A stretch of DNA of 64,000 nt from Bog-257 sp963805985 (GCA_963805985.1 CAWDWG010000004.1:62001-126000); one strand, 5' to 3'. Shown: positions 27,625 through 38,772, counted from the first letter of the stretch. Made by a program: numbers and translations. The notes: generated by a model not told the origin, from the letters alone.

Positions 27625-27904
27625 TTCTTTAGACCACGCTTACACCGGAGGTGCTTGAATCAACAATGCGGACAGCGAAGATGCTGACGTGTGCGAGGGA
27701 TTCATGACCGATATGTTTCTCATTATTTGCGCTCTGAGCGTAGCGTTCTTTGTTGTATTTCTCGTGCAGTGTTCACTGCCAACACACAAACCTGCGAAGT
27801 GTTCACAGAACGTCAGAACCAACCCAGCATTTCATAAGATAGCGGAATCGAAAGCGGTAAATATCGCCTATTCCCCAAGGTTTTGGGTCCGACTCGAGAG
27901 AGAG

Positions 27905-29524
27905 ATGGCAGAATTCCTGGCAACCCATGGCCGGACCGCCGCAGCATTGCTCGTGGTCACGGCGTTGATACCGTTTGTGGCATTGGCTCAGGATCAGAGC
28001 GGCCCATCGCCCGATCAGGGCGACTCCGGATCGGGCCAGCAGTCGGGTGCCGCCAACCAGGGCATTCCGCCTGCGGTGGCCCAGCAGCTTGAGGCGATGC
28101 AGAAACGTATCGACCAGTTGGAGCGGGAGCTCAACGCACGACCGGTTGCATCCAACAGCGCTTTGCCGGGGCACGATATTACAGAGCAAAGCTCCCCGGC
28201 CAATGCCGGTCCGCAGGGGGCAGAATCCGCGTTGGCGACCCCGGCTTCGCCGGCGAACGAGAAGCCGGCGCCGTTTTCCTTTGCCGACTTCACCTGGCTG
28301 AATGGCAACAGCCGCATCAAGGAAGCTCCGGTTGATACGAAGTTTTTTACCCCCGAGATTCGCTTTGATGGTGATTATGTCTACGACTTCAATCATCCCC
28401 AGGACGACACCATCAGCGGCTCCAGCGAAATCTTTCGCGCAAACGAATTCCAAACTACCCAGCTTGGCGTAGGCGGCGATTTTCACTGGGACAACGTAAT
28501 GGCAAGGCTGATGACGCAGTTTGGTATGTATTCCCAGACTACGCCGCGCAACGACGCCAGCCCGGCCCGCGGTCAGTGGCAGCTGGCCGATGCTTATCGC
28601 TACGTCTCGGAAGCATACGGCGGATATCACTTCAATGTATTGGATGGAGTCAACGTACAGGCCGGAATTTTCATGTCTTACATCGGCCTGTTCAGCTACT
28701 ACAACTTCGATAACTGGGCCTATCAGCCATCCTATGTTTCATCGAACACCCCATGGTTCTTTAACGGCATGCGGGTGCAGATCTATCCCAATCAGCACCT
28801 CAAAATCGAGCCGTGGCTGATTAATGGATGGCAGTCATACGGCCGCTTCAATCATCGTCCTGGTATAGGCGGACAGATTCTGTGGCGTCCGAATGGCTGG
28901 TTCTCATTCGTCGGCAATCAGTACCTGCTGGGTGCAGACACACTCGGCGTCCCTGGCCGCATCCGCTATCACACCGACGACAGCATTCAGGTGATGTATT
29001 ACCACAACCCGGATCGCACCCTCGATCGCATGGCCTTTTCGCTGACGGGCGATATGGGATGCGAACACGGTGGTGGCGTAAGCTGCACCGGCGATTCTGC
29101 CCAGGGACCGAAACAAAGCTTCCTTGGCTACATGCTGTATAACCGCATGTGGTTCCACAAAGACCTTTACGGGTTCACGGTGGGAGGCGGTCAGATTAAT
29201 AACCCTGGACGCTATCTGGTGCTGTTGCCGCCGATCAACGGCGCGACCGCCGCGTCGGGAACCCCGTACTTTCCGGAGAATCCGGGCGATCCGTTCAAGG
29301 CATGGGATGCGTCGGCAACCTTCGACTACATGCCAAGTCAGTACATTACGTTTCGAATGGAGTATGACCACAGGCATGCTAATGTGCCCTACTTCTCCGG
29401 ACCTGGCGGTGTGACGCCGCCGGGCGGAAACACCGGATCGCCCGGTTCAATGGTGACGAATTGGTATCCCAGCCTCGTGCAAACTCAAAACACGATTTTG
29501 GGTGCAATTCTGGTTATGTTTTGA
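27905..29524 (+). CDS. Outer-membrane beta-barrel porin-like protein at the kdp locus
   Basis: About 539 residues from ATG 27905, chosen because a signal peptide (LLVVTALIPFVALAQ) starts there. A coiled-coil segment (QQLEAMQKRIDQLERELN) follows and then a long beta-rich barrel with alternating aromatic strands ending in NTILGAILVMF, with a terminal Phe as in outer-membrane barrels. The same frame is open upstream to ATG 27704, encoding a separate single-span segment (MTDMFLIICALSVAFFVVF) that resembles the tiny Kdp-linked peptide at 31163. The upstream part may be its own peptide or an extension. It heads a same-strand run with a second porin and kdp. Confidence 0.72.
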   Translation: MAEFLATHGRTAAALLVVTALIPFVALAQDQSGPSPDQGDSGSGQQSGAANQGIPPAVAQQLEAMQKRIDQLERELNARPVASNSALPGHDITEQSSPANAGPQGAESALATPASPANEKPAPFSFADFTWLNGNSRIKEAPVDTKFFTPEIRFDGDYVYDFNHPQDDTISGSSEIFRANEFQTTQLGVGGDFHWDNVMARLMTQFGMYSQTTPRNDASPARGQWQLADAYRYVSEAYGGYHFNVLDGVNVQAGIFMSYIGLFSYYNFDNWAYQPSYVSSNTPWFFNGMRVQIYPNQHLKIEPWLINGWQSYGRFNHRPGIGGQILWRPNGWFSFVGNQYLLGADTLGVPGRIRYHTDDSIQVMYYHNPDRTLDRMAFSLTGDMGCEHGGGVSCTGDSAQGPKQSFLGYMLYNRMWFHKDLYGFTVGGGQINNPGRYLVLLPPINGATAASGTPYFPENPGDPFKAWDASATFDYMPSQYITFRMEYDHRHANVPYFSGPGGVTPPGGNTGSPGSMVTNWYPSLVQTQNTILGAILVMF

Positions 29525-29647
29525 GCATTCGCGAAAAGAGTGTGAAGGGAGCTCAATAGGTGAATACTTACTCGAGGAGACCCCAGAGAGGGCTCTATGG
29601 CATCCACCCGCTGGGAACAGCATGGTTGCCGACGAGGAGGTATTCCA

Positions 29648-31138
29648 GTGATTGCAAGCGCACGTTGTGGCTACACGATGCCAATAGTGTTGTTGCCTCT
29701 GCTTTTGGCTCTGGCGTGGGTCATACCGGGTTGGGCTCAGCAGCGGAATATGGGGGATATGTCTGCGGCGCCGGAGTCGGGAGCGGGGGAGACCAGTCAG
29801 CAGATCCAGCAGCATGTAAATCGGCTGGAGTCTGAGGTTCAGGAGTTGCGCGAGCAGGTGAAAGAGATGAAGGCAGCGATGGCGATGAAACAAGCGAGCA
29901 CGAACAGCGACGGTGTGCCGCACGACACAGTTGACGTGCAGGCCTCCAGCGTTACCGGATCGCCGGAACCGCTTACTGCCGAGGATCGCTCCACGCTGGA
30001 TTTCCTGAATGGCACGACGATTAACGCAATGATCGACACCTATTACGAGGGCAACTTCAATAATCCGATTGGACGCGTGAATGCGCTCCGGGCATACGAC
30101 GTGCTGAGCAATGCCTTTAGCCTGAATCAGGCCGACCTGATCGTGGAACGTGCGCCCGATGTCGATGCGGGACGGCGCTATGGTGCGCGCGTCGACCTGC
30201 AGTTCGGCCAGGCGACCGCTACGTTACAGGGAAATCCCTTGAATGAGCCCCGGCCGGATATCTATCGCAACATCTTTCAGGCCTATGGAACCTATGTTGT
30301 CCCAGTCGGCAACGGTCTCACTGTGGACTTCGGCAAATGGGCCAGCTCTCTTGGAATTGAAGGTAATTACACGCAATACCAGATTAATTACTCCCGATCC
30401 TATTGGTTCGACTTCCTGCCTTTCTATCACATGGGCGCGCGCGTCAACTATCCATTCAACAAGAACATAGCTCTGAACTATTGGATCGTAAATGGCACCA
30501 ACCAGACCGAGCCGACCAATGGGTTTAAGGACGAACTCTTCGGCTTAGCTATCACACCGACCAAGAATGTTAGCTGGACGATTAACTATTACTTCGGACA
30601 GGATCATCCGGATGCGGTTGTGGTTCCAGCCTGCGGTCCACCTCCCGTGCAGCCAGGGCTCTGCTTTGAAAAGATCAGTCCGACGCCCGATGGCAAGACT
30701 CAAATCTTCGATAGCTATGTCACGTGGCAGACCACGCCGAAACTCACCCTGGCGTTAGAAGGTGACTATGTAATTCAGCGTTTGTGGGCTAATAATGGCC
30801 CTGGGCAGTCCGATGCGCCTGCTGACGTGTGGGGTGGGGCAGCCTATGCTAAGTATCAGCTGACGCCGCGGACTTACCTCGCGGGACGGACAGAATACCT
30901 CGACGATCACGGTGGACTTTTCACCGGAATAACCAGCTATACCGAGGCGCTGAAGGAATTCACAGCGACTTATGATTTCACGCTGGCGAATGGCTTGGAC
31001 ATGCGCTGGGAGTTCCGGCGCGATATGTCGAATCGGCCGCTCTTTCTCACCAACCAGCAAGGCGTGCTCAGTACGGACCAGAACACCGCGACCATGGGCG
31101 TGATCTGGTGGTTTGGCCGCAAACAGGGACCGTGGTAG
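29648..31138 (+). CDS. BBP2/OmpL-like outer-membrane porin at the kdp locus
   Basis: About 496 residues from GTG 29648, which has a perfect GGAGG 7 bases upstream; the frame opens at 29597. The signal sequence (MPIVLLPLLLALAWVIPGWAQ) is followed by a coiled-coil trimerisation-like segment (VNRLESEVQELREQVKEM). The barrel strands include TINAMIDTYYEGNFNNP and YSRSYWFDFLPFYHMGARV, typical of the BBP2 (OmpL-like) porins. It ends 24 bases before the Kdp peptide genes, on the same strand, so it probably supplies outer-membrane passage for K+ taken up by Kdp. That coupling is inferred. Confidence 0.78.
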   Translation: MIASARCGYTMPIVLLPLLLALAWVIPGWAQQRNMGDMSAAPESGAGETSQQIQQHVNRLESEVQELREQVKEMKAAMAMKQASTNSDGVPHDTVDVQASSVTGSPEPLTAEDRSTLDFLNGTTINAMIDTYYEGNFNNPIGRVNALRAYDVLSNAFSLNQADLIVERAPDVDAGRRYGARVDLQFGQATATLQGNPLNEPRPDIYRNIFQAYGTYVVPVGNGLTVDFGKWASSLGIEGNYTQYQINYSRSYWFDFLPFYHMGARVNYPFNKNIALNYWIVNGTNQTEPTNGFKDELFGLAITPTKNVSWTINYYFGQDHPDAVVVPACGPPPVQPGLCFEKISPTPDGKTQIFDSYVTWQTTPKLTLALEGDYVIQRLWANNGPGQSDAPADVWGGAAYAKYQLTPRTYLAGRTEYLDDHGGLFTGITSYTEALKEFTATYDFTLANGLDMRWEFRRDMSNRPLFLTNQQGVLSTDQNTATMGVIWWFGRKQGPW

Positions 31139-31162
31139 AGCGCAAGTTCAGGAGTTAATGAC

Positions 31163-31249
31163 ATGCAAGACGTTTTATTCGCCGCAATCACGATTGCTTT
31201 CTTCGCGCTGTCGCTGGCATACGTGTACTTCTGCGACCGGGTGAAGTAA
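31163..31249 (+). CDS. Kdp-linked single-span membrane peptide
   Basis: A 28-residue peptide (MQDVLFAAITIAFFALSLAY, then VYFCDRVK) with one transmembrane segment. GGAG lies 9 bases before the ATG. It stands between the porin and kdpF. A related segment is found at 27704 before the first porin. Similar tiny peptides are common beside kdp in this phylum, from memory of the family. Probably a subunit-like stabiliser, but the role is unknown. Confidence 0.6.
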   Translation: MQDVLFAAITIAFFALSLAYVYFCDRVK

Positions 31250-31258
31250 GGGGGAACC

Positions 31259-31348
31259 ATGCACACTGAATCAGCCATCATGATGGCAATCTGCGCGTTG
31301 ATGATGATCTATCTCTTCTACGCGCTACTGCGGCCGGAGAAGTTCTGA
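31259..31348 (+). CDS. kdpF: KdpF, small subunit of the K+-transporting ATPase
   Basis: A 29-residue single-span peptide ending in YALLRPEKF, the hallmark C-terminus of KdpF. KdpF stabilises the KdpABC complex in the inner membrane. AAGGGGG precedes the ATG, and the stop is one base before the kdpA start, indicating translational coupling. Confidence 0.88.
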   Translation: MHTESAIMMAICALMMIYLFYALLRPEKF

Positions 31349-31349
31349 C

Positions 31350-33150
31350 ATGACGATCAATGGGTGGCTTCAAATCGCGATTTACCTGGGGTTGATCCTG
31401 GCGGTGACCAAGCCGTTGGGAATCTTCATGACGCGCGTCTTCAATCGCGAGCGCACGTTTCTGGATCCTGTAATGCGGCCGGTTGAGCGCCTGGTGTATC
31501 GGCTGAGCGGCGTGGATGAGAATCACGAGATGCACTGGACGGAATACGCTACGGCGATGTTGCTGTTCAGCCTGGTGTCGATGCTGCTGCTTTATCTGAT
31601 CCAGCGCGTACAGCTGCATCTGCCGTTCAATCCGCAGAAACTCGCGGGCGTGACGCCCGAGCACCTGGCGTTCAACACGGCCGCTTCGTTCACTACGAAT
31701 ACCAACTGGCAGGCCTACGGTGGCGAGAGCACGATGAGCTACTTCACTCAGATGGCGGGTCTTGCTTACCACAATTTTGTTTCCGCAGCGACCGGTATTG
31801 CGCTGGCCATCGCGTTCATTCGCGGCATCGCGCGGCGGCAGATGAAGACCATCGGCAACTTCTGGGTGGACATGGTTCGCAGCCTCCTGTGGGTGTTGTT
31901 GCCGTTTTGCGTGATTGGCGCTCTATTGCTGGTTTCCCAGGGAGTGGTGCAGAACCTGAAGCCGTATGACACGGCGAAGCTGGTCGAAGCCGCAGCAGGT
32001 GCAGCATGTGAATGCCGACGGTAAGCCCGCCGTCGATGCCAAAGGCAAGCCGGTGATGGATACCGTTGCCACGCAGACCATCGCGCAAGGACCTGTGGCC
32101 TCGCAGGAGATTATCAAGGAATACGGCACCAACGGCGGCGGATTCTTCAACGCCAACAGTTCTCATCCATTCGAAAATCCGACGCCATTGACCAACTACA
32201 TCGAGATGTTTGCGATCTTCGCGATCGGCGCGGGGCTGACGTACACGCTGGGACGCATGACCGGATCGCAAGCGCACGGCTGGGCCGTCTGGGGGGCCAT
32301 GGCCCTGCTCTTCGTCGCCGGAGTCACTGTCGCGTACTGGGCCGAAGCGCGCGGCAATCCGTTGCTGCATGGGGTGAATCAGCAGGTCACTGCGCTGCAA
32401 TCGGGCGGCAACATGGAGGGCAAAGAGGTTCGCTTCGGCATCGCCGACTCGGCCCTGTTCGGCACGGTTACGACCGATGCCAGCTGCGGCGCCATCAACA
32501 GCTGGTTCGACTCCTACATGCCGCTGGGTGGCATGGTTCCGCTTGTCAACATCATGCTCAGCGAGGTGATCTTCGGAGGCGTCGGCGCCGGCATGTACGG
32601 CATTCTGATCTACGTCGTGCTCGCGGTGTTTATTGCCGGCTTGATGGTGGGGCGAACGCCGGAATATCTCGGCAAGAAGATTGAGGCTTACGACGTGAAG
32701 ATGGCGATGCTGGTGGCGTTGGTCTTTCCGCTGGTGATTCTGGTGTTCAGCGGGGTCGCATCGGTGCATGGCTTCGGCACATCGGGCATCAGCAATCCTG
32801 GCCCGCATGGCCTCACCCAGATGCTCTACGCCTATGTCTCAGGCGCAGGCAATAACGGCTCGGCGTTCGGCGGTCTCACGGCCAACACCCCCTGGTACGA
32901 CACGAGTATCGGCTTCGACATGCTGCTGGGCCGCTTCTTCATGATCATCCCCATGCTCGCGATCGCCGGCAATCTGGCGCAGAAGAAATATGTGCCGCCG
33001 TCGCTGGGAACGTTTCCGGTCACGACGCCGTTGTTTTCCGGATTGCTGATTGGCGTGATCATCATCGTCGGCGCACTCACCTTCTTCCCGGCGTTGAGTC
33101 TGGGACCGATCCTTGAGCACCTGCTCATGGCTGCGGGCAAGACGTTCTAA
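31350..33150 (+). pseudogene. kdpA: KdpA, K+-binding subunit, interrupted by a one-base frameshift
   Basis: The channel-like subunit of the Kdp K+ pump, related to Trk/Ktr channels with four pore loops. The first frame (31350-32024) has the first filter NTNWQAYGG. The second (open to 33150) has GTNGGGFFN, FGTSGISNPG and NNGSAFGGL. The frames join near 31989: an extra G after the GAA codon at 31986-31988 moves reading away from the expected PQQVQHVNADGKP segment. With that base removed the protein is full length (~599 residues) and all four filters are present. Flanking kdpF, kdpB and kdpC are intact, so a sequence error or a very recent mutation is likely. Confidence 0.85.
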
Positions 33151-33162
33151 AGGATTCTGCAA

Positions 33163-35253
<2,091 letters not shown>

Positions 35254-35261
35254 AGAGAGAT

Positions 35262-35338
35262 GAACCACATAGACACAGAGGCACAGAGAAAACTTAAGAA
35301 ACGCAAGGTTCCCTGTCCTCCGTGCTTCCGTGGTGAAC
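35262..35338. repeat. Imperfect palindromic element between kdpB and kdpC
   Basis: The left arm GAACCACATAGACACAGAGG pairs imperfectly with a right arm ending CTTCCGTGGTGAAC; together they span ~77 bases. Sequences of the type 'accacagagacacagag...ctctgtggtg' recur as dispersed intergenic elements in many bacteria. It lies in the only wide gap of kdpFABC and may form an mRNA hairpin between kdpB and kdpC. Confidence 0.6.
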
Positions 35339-35363
35339 AGAAATTCTGAATTGGAAGATAGCC

Positions 35364-35978
35364 ATGAAGCAGAATCTTAAAATCGCAATCCTGATGACGA
35401 TCGTAACGACGGTCTTGCTGGGCGTTATCTATCCGCTGGTGGTGACCGGTCTGGCGCAGGCGTTGTTTCACAACAAGGCCAATGGTCAGCTGCTGACGCG
35501 CGCAGACGGGACGATTATCGGTTCGCGAATTATCGGCCAGGGATTCAGCGCGCCGGGATACCTGTATTCGCGGCCCTCCGCTGCAGGCAATGGGTATGAC
35601 GCCGCCAACTCAAACGGCTCGCAGTACGGTCCGACTAACCAAAAGCTGATCGACCGCGTTAATGCCGACGTCGCGCGCCTGCATGCAGAGAATCCGTCGC
35701 AGCCGGTTCCTGTGGATCTTGTGACTGCCTCGGCGTCCGGGCTGGATCCCGACATCACTCCCGCGGCAGCCGAATTTCAGGTGCCGCGGCTGGCACACGA
35801 GCGTGGAGCGTCAGAGCAACAGATTCGGGAAATGATCCGGCGCCATACTTCAGGACGGCAGCTTGGCTTTCTCGGCGAGCCTCGCGTGAATGTGCTGGAA
35901 GTGAATCTGGAACTCGACCAGCAGTTCCCGATGAACAAGAGAGCTGCGATCGCTCAGCCGTCCTCAGTTGTTCACTGA
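35364..35978 (+). CDS. kdpC: KdpC, chaperone-like subunit of the K+-transporting ATPase
   Basis: 204 residues with one N-terminal transmembrane segment (ILMTIVTTVLLGVIYPLVVTG) and a periplasmic domain. Family motifs GSRIIGQGFSAPGYLYSRPS, TASASGLDPDIT and VNVLEVNLELD are intact. KdpC assists K+ loading and ATP affinity of KdpB. It follows kdpB after the palindromic element, and its last 7 bases overlap the 3' end of the convergent sigma-factor gene. Confidence 0.95.
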   Translation: MKQNLKIAILMTIVTTVLLGVIYPLVVTGLAQALFHNKANGQLLTRADGTIIGSRIIGQGFSAPGYLYSRPSAAGNGYDAANSNGSQYGPTNQKLIDRVNADVARLHAENPSQPVPVDLVTASASGLDPDITPAAAEFQVPRLAHERGASEQQIREMIRRHTSGRQLGFLGEPRVNVLEVNLELDQQFPMNKRAAIAQPSSVVH

Positions 35979-37267
35979 TCAGAACAGCCGGCGGTCTGGT
36001 CTCCTATAGCTTCGCTTAGTCGGGCCGCCTGGGTGGTCAGATAATTGCGTTCGGGAATGCTGGTGGTGCGACTGGCTGCACGACGATAGAGCATGATCGC
36101 AGCCGGATGATCGCCGGCCATTTCCAGAAGATGAGCGCGAACCGCGTCGAGGCGATGATGTTCGGTGAGGCGCGGGTCAGCATCGAGCGCGGTCAGCAAT
36201 TCCAGCCCCTTCGATGGACCGTGCACCATCGCCGCTGCAATCGCGTGATTGAGCACGACCATGGGATTGTCTGAGGTGCTTTTCAGGAGCTCGTAGAGCG
36301 CGAGAATCTGCGGCCAGTCCGTGTCCTCGGATCTAGCTGCTTCGTCATGAACCGCTGCGATGGCGGCTTGCAGTTGGTATGCTCCGATCGATCCTTTCGA
36401 CAACGCATCCGTCAGCAGCGCCGTGCCTTCCGATATCTCGGCCTGATCCCATAAACTTCGATCCTGCTTGTCGAGCGGAATCAACTCGCCGCCCGCTCCG
36501 CTTCGCGCCGTGCGCCGAGCATCGGTGAGCAGCATCAGCGCCAGCAATCCCGCGACCTCTGAATTTTGCGGCAGCAATTTGTAAACCGAGCGCGTTAGCC
36601 GGATGGCCTCGTGTGATAGCTCGAGCCGCTGCAGATCAGGTCCGGAGCTGCTGGTATAGCCTTCGTTGAAGACCAGGTAGAGTACGTGCAGCACGGAATG
36701 CAAGCGCTGCACCTGCTCCTGCTGGGTCGGCAGGCTAAAGGGCACGCCTGAAGCCTTGACGCTTTGTTTGGCGCGGCTGATGCGCTGTGCCATCGTTGCT
36801 TCGGGGACCATGAAAGCATGCGCGATCTCGCCGGTCGTCAGGCCGCCGACGGCGCGCAGCGTCAGCGCGATGGCGGACGACGGCGTCAACGCCGGATGAC
36901 AGCACATGAAGAAGAGGATGAGCGTGTCGTCGTGGTTCATGTCAGGCTCGAGAGCGACGGCAGGAGCGACAAGTTCCGACTCCAACATCACCGCGGTTTC
37001 TCTACGCTGGCGAGCGATGTCGCTGCGCAGCTGATCGGTCATGCGACGGCTGGCGACCTGAATCAGCCAGCCGCGCGGATTGTCCGGGACACCCTCGTGC
37101 GGCCACTGCGTGATCGCCGCGATCAGTGCCTCCTGCACCGCGTCTTCGGCCGAAGCGAAGTCGTGAAAGCGGCGGATGACCGCGCCGAGCACCTGCGGCG
37201 CAAGTTCGCGCAGCAGATGCTCGACAGATGGATCCAGCGATCCCGGCATAGGGGCTGATGTCGTCAT
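35972..37267 (-). CDS. ECF42-type sigma factor with C-terminal TPR-like extension
   Basis: 431 residues, more than twice a basic ECF sigma. Region 2 (SAEDAVQEALIAAITQW, PRGWLIQVASRRMTDQLR) binds the -10 element. Region 4 (LTLRAVGGLTTGEIAHAF, ATMAQRISRAK) binds the -35. The last ~230 residues are helical TPR-like repeats that in ECF42 proteins are needed for activity in place of an anti-sigma. The start codon overlaps the stop of a YCII-protein gene by ATGA (37264-37267). Three YCII/DGPF genes precede it, the defining ECF42 context. Two shared promoter motifs upstream suggest autoregulation. Confidence 0.88.
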   Translation of the reverse strand: MTTSAPMPGSLDPSVEHLLRELAPQVLGAVIRRFHDFASAEDAVQEALIAAITQWPHEGVPDNPRGWLIQVASRRMTDQLRSDIARQRRETAVMLESELVAPAVALEPDMNHDDTLILFFMCCHPALTPSSAIALTLRAVGGLTTGEIAHAFMVPEATMAQRISRAKQSVKASGVPFSLPTQQEQVQRLHSVLHVLYLVFNEGYTSSSGPDLQRLELSHEAIRLTRSVYKLLPQNSEVAGLLALMLLTDARRTARSGAGGELIPLDKQDRSLWDQAEISEGTALLTDALSKGSIGAYQLQAAIAAVHDEAARSEDTDWPQILALYELLKSTSDNPMVVLNHAIAAAMVHGPSKGLELLTALDADPRLTEHHRLDAVRAHLLEMAGDHPAAIMLYRRAASRTTSIPERNYLTTQAARLSEAIGDQTAGCSDQ

Positions 37268-37656
37268 GCGAATTCAGGAGGCGGGCCACTCATCACGGGA
37301 CGAACCTCGATGGGCATGTTGCCGCGATCTTTCGGACCGGGCGCCGCAGACGCACGCGCAGCAATGTTGTACGCCTCCTCCGGCGTGTCCACATCGATGA
37401 TCCAAAATCCTGCGAGGAACTCTTTCGACTCGGGGAAAACGCCGTCGGTGATCGGTGCTCCGTCAGTTCCCGCGCGAACAATCTTCGCCTGATCAGGAAG
37501 CGCCAGGCCTTCGGTCGCGACCAGCACGCCCGCTTCTCTCAGTTCTCTATTGAAGGAATGCATGAAAGCGAACTGCGCCAGCATGTCCTCCTTCGACCAC
37601 TTCTTGTACCACGCGAAATCCGTCTTGGTGCCCGACATCATCAGGATGTATTTCAT
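37264..37656 (-). CDS. YCII-related (DGPF) protein 1 of the ECF42 locus
   Basis: 130 residues of the YCII fold, a small dimeric alpha-beta barrel. It begins MKYILMM and carries DGVFPESKEFLAGFWI in the place of the DGPF motif, followed by IEVRPVMSGPPPEF. The enzymatic or binding role of these proteins is not established. The stop overlaps the sigma start, and the gene lies 40 bases after YCII protein 2, so it is the middle gene of a three-gene operon. Confidence 0.85.
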   Translation of the reverse strand: MKYILMMSGTKTDFAWYKKWSKEDMLAQFAFMHSFNRELREAGVLVATEGLALPDQAKIVRAGTDGAPITDGVFPESKEFLAGFWIIDVDTPEEAYNIAARASAAPGPKDRGNMPIEVRPVMSGPPPEFA

Positions 37657-37696
37657 AAACCGTCCTCGTGCGTCTGAATCGCCCGCGATTCTGACT

Positions 37697-38089
37697 TCAT
37701 TTGAATTCTGGCGGTGGCCCGCCGATCGGTCGCACTTCGATCGGAATATTCATCGGCGCACCGCCGAGCCCGGGAGCAGCCGATGCCTTAGCCGCGATTT
37801 CGTAAGCCCGCTCCGGAGTTGCGACATCGACGATCCAGTAGCCGGCGAGGAATTCCTTCGACTCGGGGAAGACGCCGTCGGTGATCGGCTCGCCATTCTT
37901 GCCGGCTATTACCAGCTTCGCCTGGTCGGGGAAAGCGAGGCCTTCGGCGGACAGCAACTCGCCCGTCGCCTTCAACTTTTTGTTGAAGTCCATCATGAAC
38001 CCAATCATGTTCTGGATGTCTTGCTTCGGCCATCCGGGAAAGGGATCGACACCTAACTTCATCGTGTTCATCATCAGGATGTATTTCAT
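37697..38089 (-). CDS. YCII-related (DGPF) protein 2 of the ECF42 locus
   Basis: 130 residues, a clear paralogue of its neighbours (MKYILMMNTMKLG, DGVFPESKEFLAGYWIVDV, IEVRPIGGPPPEF). AAGGAGA precedes the ATG. It is the first gene of the operon with YCII 1 and the sigma gene. A promoter motif with the bases GGATGTCGA and CGACTACC lies 43-76 bases upstream. Confidence 0.87.
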   Translation of the reverse strand: MKYILMMNTMKLGVDPFPGWPKQDIQNMIGFMMDFNKKLKATGELLSAEGLAFPDQAKLVIAGKNGEPITDGVFPESKEFLAGYWIVDVATPERAYEIAAKASAAPGLGGAPMNIPIEVRPIGGPPPEFK

Positions 38090-38131
38090 TTCATCTCCTT
38101 TTTAGACCCGCAGTCTGTTTTGCTCTTATGA

Positions 38132-38165
38132 GGTAGTCGGAGCGGCCGGGCCGTTGTCGACATCC
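38132..38165 (-). promoter_or_regulatory. Putative ECF42 promoter, upstream of YCII 2-YCII 1-sigma operon
   Basis: Read on the minus strand: GGATGTCGA, 17 bases, CGACTACC. The TGTCGA element and the CGAC element have the spacing of ECF -35/-10 sites, and the same arrangement recurs at 38654-38687. Confidence 0.75.
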
Positions 38166-38215
38166 CTTTACGGAATTATTTCAACGAATCGCCCGTCTCT
38201 CACCGTCCGCAGGTT

Positions 38216-38608
38216 TTACAGCATTTCCGGCGGCGGCCCGCTCATCACCGGCCGAACTTCGATCAGCATATTCAATGGTGCACCACCGGGTCCGGGGGCT
38301 GCCGACGCCTTGGCGGCGATTCGGTAGGCGCGCTCAGGCGTGTCAACATCCACGATCCAGTAGCCAGCAAGAAATTCTTTGGACTCCGGGAAAACGCCGT
38401 CGGTGGTCGGCTCTCCATTCTTGTCGGCTTGCACCAGCTTTGCCTGATCCGGAAACGACAATCCCTCCGCGGCAACCAGTTCCCCGGAGTCCCGCAATTC
38501 CTTGAGGAAGCTCATCATGAAAGTGATGTGCGCCTGAAGGTCTTTGTGAGGCCATTCCGGAACGCCATGTCCGGCCCGCATGGTGTTCATCATCAGCATG
38601 TATTTCAA
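38216..38608 (-). CDS. YCII-related (DGPF) protein 3 of the ECF42 locus
   Basis: 130 residues, closest to protein 2 (MKYMLMMNTMRAGHG, DGVFPESKEFLAGYWIVDV, IEVRPVMSGPPPEM). It has its own copy of the promoter motif 46 bases upstream and is separated from protein 2 by 126 bases that contain the second promoter. It may be transcribed alone or read through into the operon. Three tandem paralogues point to local duplication. Confidence 0.87.
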   Translation of the reverse strand: MKYMLMMNTMRAGHGVPEWPHKDLQAHITFMMSFLKELRDSGELVAAEGLSFPDQAKLVQADKNGEPTTDGVFPESKEFLAGYWIVDVDTPERAYRIAAKASAAPGPGGAPLNMLIEVRPVMSGPPPEML

Positions 38609-38653
38609 TGTCCTCTCCTTTATCGATGAGCGCGTTTTGTGGCGCGTTCATAG

Positions 38654-38687
38654 GGTAGTCGGAGCAAAAGAGACATTCTCTACATCC
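38654..38687 (-). promoter_or_regulatory. Putative ECF42 promoter, upstream of YCII protein 3
   Basis: Read on the minus strand: GGATGTAGA, 17 bases, CGACTACC. It is identical to the 38132 site at the flanks, with one change in the -35 (TGTAGA for TGTCGA). The 17-base spacers are unrelated in sequence, so conservation is restricted to the two elements. Confidence 0.75.
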
Positions 38688-38772
38688 CCACACAAAATTT
38701 GGAAGAAATATTTTTTGCGCCTCTTATGTAGATCCTGACCCCGGTGCAGCGACTAACGTGCAGAGGTTGAAT

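Noticed and set aside
27550..27704. Possible c-di-AMP riboswitch upstream of the kdp region
   Set aside because: Only a palindrome and a GGAGGTGC-like sequence are visible; the conserved riboswitch core could not be matched.
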